This document shows, in pieces, positions 19,910-21,321 of a stretch of DNA of 21,321 bases. Numbering within the stretch: the stretch's first letter is position 1; the number at the start of each line of letters is the position of its first letter. The notes beneath the pieces are model-generated. The model was given only the letters and a program-made list of their open reading frames with translations, made no database searches and had not been told where the DNA came from. Position numbers and translations under genes: made by a program. The stretch comes from an uncultured bacterium (GTDB taxonomy: Bacteria > Patescibacteriota > Microgenomatia > UBA1400 > PJMF01): assembly GCA_903959355.1 (NCBI GenBank), contig CAJBWJ010000014.1:1-21321 (forward strand), given 5' to 3'.

Positions 19910-20980
19910 TTATTCACAATGCTCTAGAGCTTGATTAATTGTACTTTCATCAAAATTGCCCTCTGTTCGCCATTTTTCATCATGTTTAAATCGATTAACC
20001 CCCTCGTAGTATTCTATTTTTTGTTCTTCAAATGGAAAATAAACTGTTACATCATCAAACCCAACAAAGCCAATAATTCTAGAGTCATCGCTGTTTTGAC
20101 GATTGTCGCCCAGCACAAACATGGATTTATCTGGAACTATGATTTCTTCACATTCATATAAAAATCCCTTTGCTAGAATTTTTTTATCTTTATCTATTAT
20201 ATCTCCAGTAGTAGTTTTATTAGCTTCTAATGTGTATGGTTCGTCTAAAGGTTTGCCATTTAGAAAAACTATCCCTCCTGTAATCATTACTTTATCTCCA
20301 GGCAATGCAATCACTCGCTTAATAAAATTATAGTTTTCTAAATTGTTATCTGCGATTATTTTGCGTGTATTTGGAGTGGAAAAAGAAATGATATCTCCAT
20401 GTTTGAATTGGTATTTTTTTGGACTATTGAGACGATACCAAATATTTTTGTAATCATAATATCTATAACCTGTTCCACCTGGAATTGTTGGAGCCATGGA
20501 TTCTGAAGCCATAACTGGTGCAAACTCTGCTCCTAGACCAGCCAATTCTTGAATTGATTTAAACATCAAAAAATATCCAACCAACCAAATTGGAAGGAAA
20601 ACAAATAGTCCACTCAGAAAATTCAGATGACGTTTATCTTTAAATTTTGGTTTTAATTTAAAGTATGAAGAAATAATTGAACAAAGATAATAGAATGGGA
20701 AAATAACTTGGATAAAAAATGCTAATAAGCCTTTAACTAAATATTTAGATTTTGATTCTCCTAATAAAAGATTCCAAGTAAGAAAAAAAGTTCCAGATAA
20801 AAAAGCTAGCACACAAAACCCAAGTAATCCGATAATTATTAAAGAAAGAGTGCTGCTGGTTTCGTTAAGTAGCTCTCCACGAAAACCAATTGTATATAAA
20901 AACATACCTACAACTAAAACAGCACATAGTGCCCAGATAATGAAAGAAAATCTTGAGATTTTATTTAATTTATTTTGCAT
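19910..20980 (-). CDS. lepB: Signal peptidase I with extra N-terminal membrane helices
   Basis: This 356-residue protein is a type I signal peptidase, which cleaves signal peptides outside the membrane. The nucleophile is Ser161 in ASESMAPTIPGG, the general base is Lys221 in NFIKRVIALPGDKV, and box E is GDNRQNSDDSR (290-300), giving the Ser/Lys dyad. Before the catalytic domain are about 150 residues with four predicted membrane helices (about 11-31, 45-70, 84-108, 120-142), more than the one or two usual in bacterial enzymes. About 45 residues follow box E, with no obvious motif. It lies 84 bases upstream of the permease gene on the same strand and diverges from the last, partial gene. Confidence 0.93.
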   Translation of the reverse strand: MQNKLNKISRFSFIIWALCAVLVVGMFLYTIGFRGELLNETSSTLSLIIIGLLGFCVLAFLSGTFFLTWNLLLGESKSKYLVKGLLAFFIQVIFPFYYLCSIISSYFKLKPKFKDKRHLNFLSGLFVFLPIWLVGYFLMFKSIQELAGLGAEFAPVMASESMAPTIPGGTGYRYYDYKNIWYRLNSPKKYQFKHGDIISFSTPNTRKIIADNNLENYNFIKRVIALPGDKVMITGGIVFLNGKPLDEPYTLEANKTTTGDIIDKDKKILAKGFLYECEEIIVPDKSMFVLGDNRQNSDDSRIIGFVGFDDVTVYFPFEEQKIEYYEGVNRFKHDEKWRTEGNFDESTINQALEHCE

Positions 20981-21014
20981 AAAATTTGTTCTACTATTTT
21001 GAATTCCTGATAAA

Positions 21015-21024
21015 AGTATATACT
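21015..21024. promoter_or_regulatory. Possible shared divergent -10 (palindromic)
   Basis: The perfect palindrome AGTATATACT gives a TATACT -10 box on both strands between the divergent signal peptidase gene and the partial gene at 21062. No convincing -35 lies at 16-18 bases for either direction (TTGAAT at 20999-21004 is 14 bases away), so this is weak. Confidence 0.3.
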
Positions 21025-21061
21025 GATTATGTACTGAATTCTATTTTAAATATTTAAAAAT

Positions 21062-21321
21062 ATGAAAAACATAACTTTAGTTAAAAATAGAAAAAGAAGC
21101 TGGAGATTAAGAATTCTTTTCATTGTATTGTTTAGTGCAATTATTTATTATCTATTTTTTCCAAAATCTGAAAACACGAGCAAAACTTCTCCTGATTTTT
21201 TTATTCCGCAAGATCATCAAGAAAAAAGATTTGATTATGTTTCTTTTTCTGAAATGAAATTTTATTCAGAGGATAATATCAGACATTTTTCAGTTGGGGT
21301 TAAAAATGACAGTTATATCTA
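21062..21321 (+). CDS. N-terminal part of an unrecognised membrane-anchored protein
   Basis: The gene opens at ATG 21062 and runs off the window after 86 codons. The start is strongly basic (KNRKRSWRLR) and is followed by one hydrophobic segment, ILFIVLFSAIIYYLFF (about residues 18-33), which suggests a signal anchor with the rest outside the cell. The next residues (PKSENTSKTSPDFFIP, then HFSVGV) show no motif I recognise. AT-rich codon use matches its neighbours. It diverges from the signal peptidase gene. No Shine-Dalgarno is visible before the ATG. Confidence 0.65.
   Translation, partial: MKNITLVKNRKRSWRLRILFIVLFSAIIYYLFFPKSENTSKTSPDFFIPQDHQEKRFDYVSFSEMKFYSEDNIRHFSVGVKNDSYI

Noticed and set aside
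19884..19925. Distant inverted arms AGAGCAT/ATGCTCT around the end of the signal peptidase gene
   Set aside because: The loop of 28 bases is long, part of the stem is coding, and no T-run follows; it may be chance.

Overview
The window is AT-rich bacterial DNA that uses the standard code (TGA ends several genes, for example mnmA, the ArsR gene and the HMA gene). It is very tightly packed: neighbouring genes overlap by 4-11 bases or are separated by a few bases, and two convergent pairs meet with 3-6 bases between stop codons. Shine-Dalgarno sequences are mostly absent, several promoters sit almost on the start codon, and enzymes are shortened (SufD, SufU, a CBS-less GuaB/GuaC homologue). Together these suggest a small-genome bacterium, most likely of the Patescibacteria/CPR type. 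The lineage is an inference; there is no rRNA gene to test it.

Bases 1-8878 (+) look like one long transcription unit. It starts with a compact Suf iron-sulfur assembly operon: the end of sufC, then sufB, a short sufD, sufS and a sufU whose usual insertion is missing. A small DUF1858 CxxC protein and the tRNA thiolase gene mnmA follow. The unit continues with a purine block: purB, a divergent purA, and a CBS-less IMP dehydrogenase/GMP reductase homologue. That last enzyme carries a GMP-reductase-like flap, so the block could convert GMP to IMP to AMP rather than make GMP.

Bases 8885-10191 (-) hold a histidine phosphatase, a zinc nucleoside/base deaminase and tRNA-Ser(GGA). Between the deaminase and the tRNA lies a strange GC-rich structured segment that contains a 13-base copy of the tRNA 3' end. 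Bases 10311-12663 (-) hold an RRM RNA-binding protein with its own promoter and a strong terminator, and a three-gene metal (probably copper) cassette: an ArsR-YHS regulator, a TauE/SafE-cupredoxin membrane protein and an HMA chaperone. The cassette has a clear promoter and a 24-base operator covering the start codon of the regulator. A GT-C membrane glycosyltransferase (-) follows.

Bases 14589-15954 (+) carry a promoter, a SAM-I riboswitch with an intrinsic terminator, and metK. Malic enzyme (-) converges on metK. It diverges from a membrane-anchored secreted protein (+) across a 47-base region with a perfect dyad. The right end has an APC-type amino-acid permease with a soluble C-terminal domain (-), a signal peptidase I with extra N-terminal membrane helices (-), and the start of an unrecognised membrane-anchored protein (+). 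I see no CRISPR array, transposase, phage gene or rRNA.
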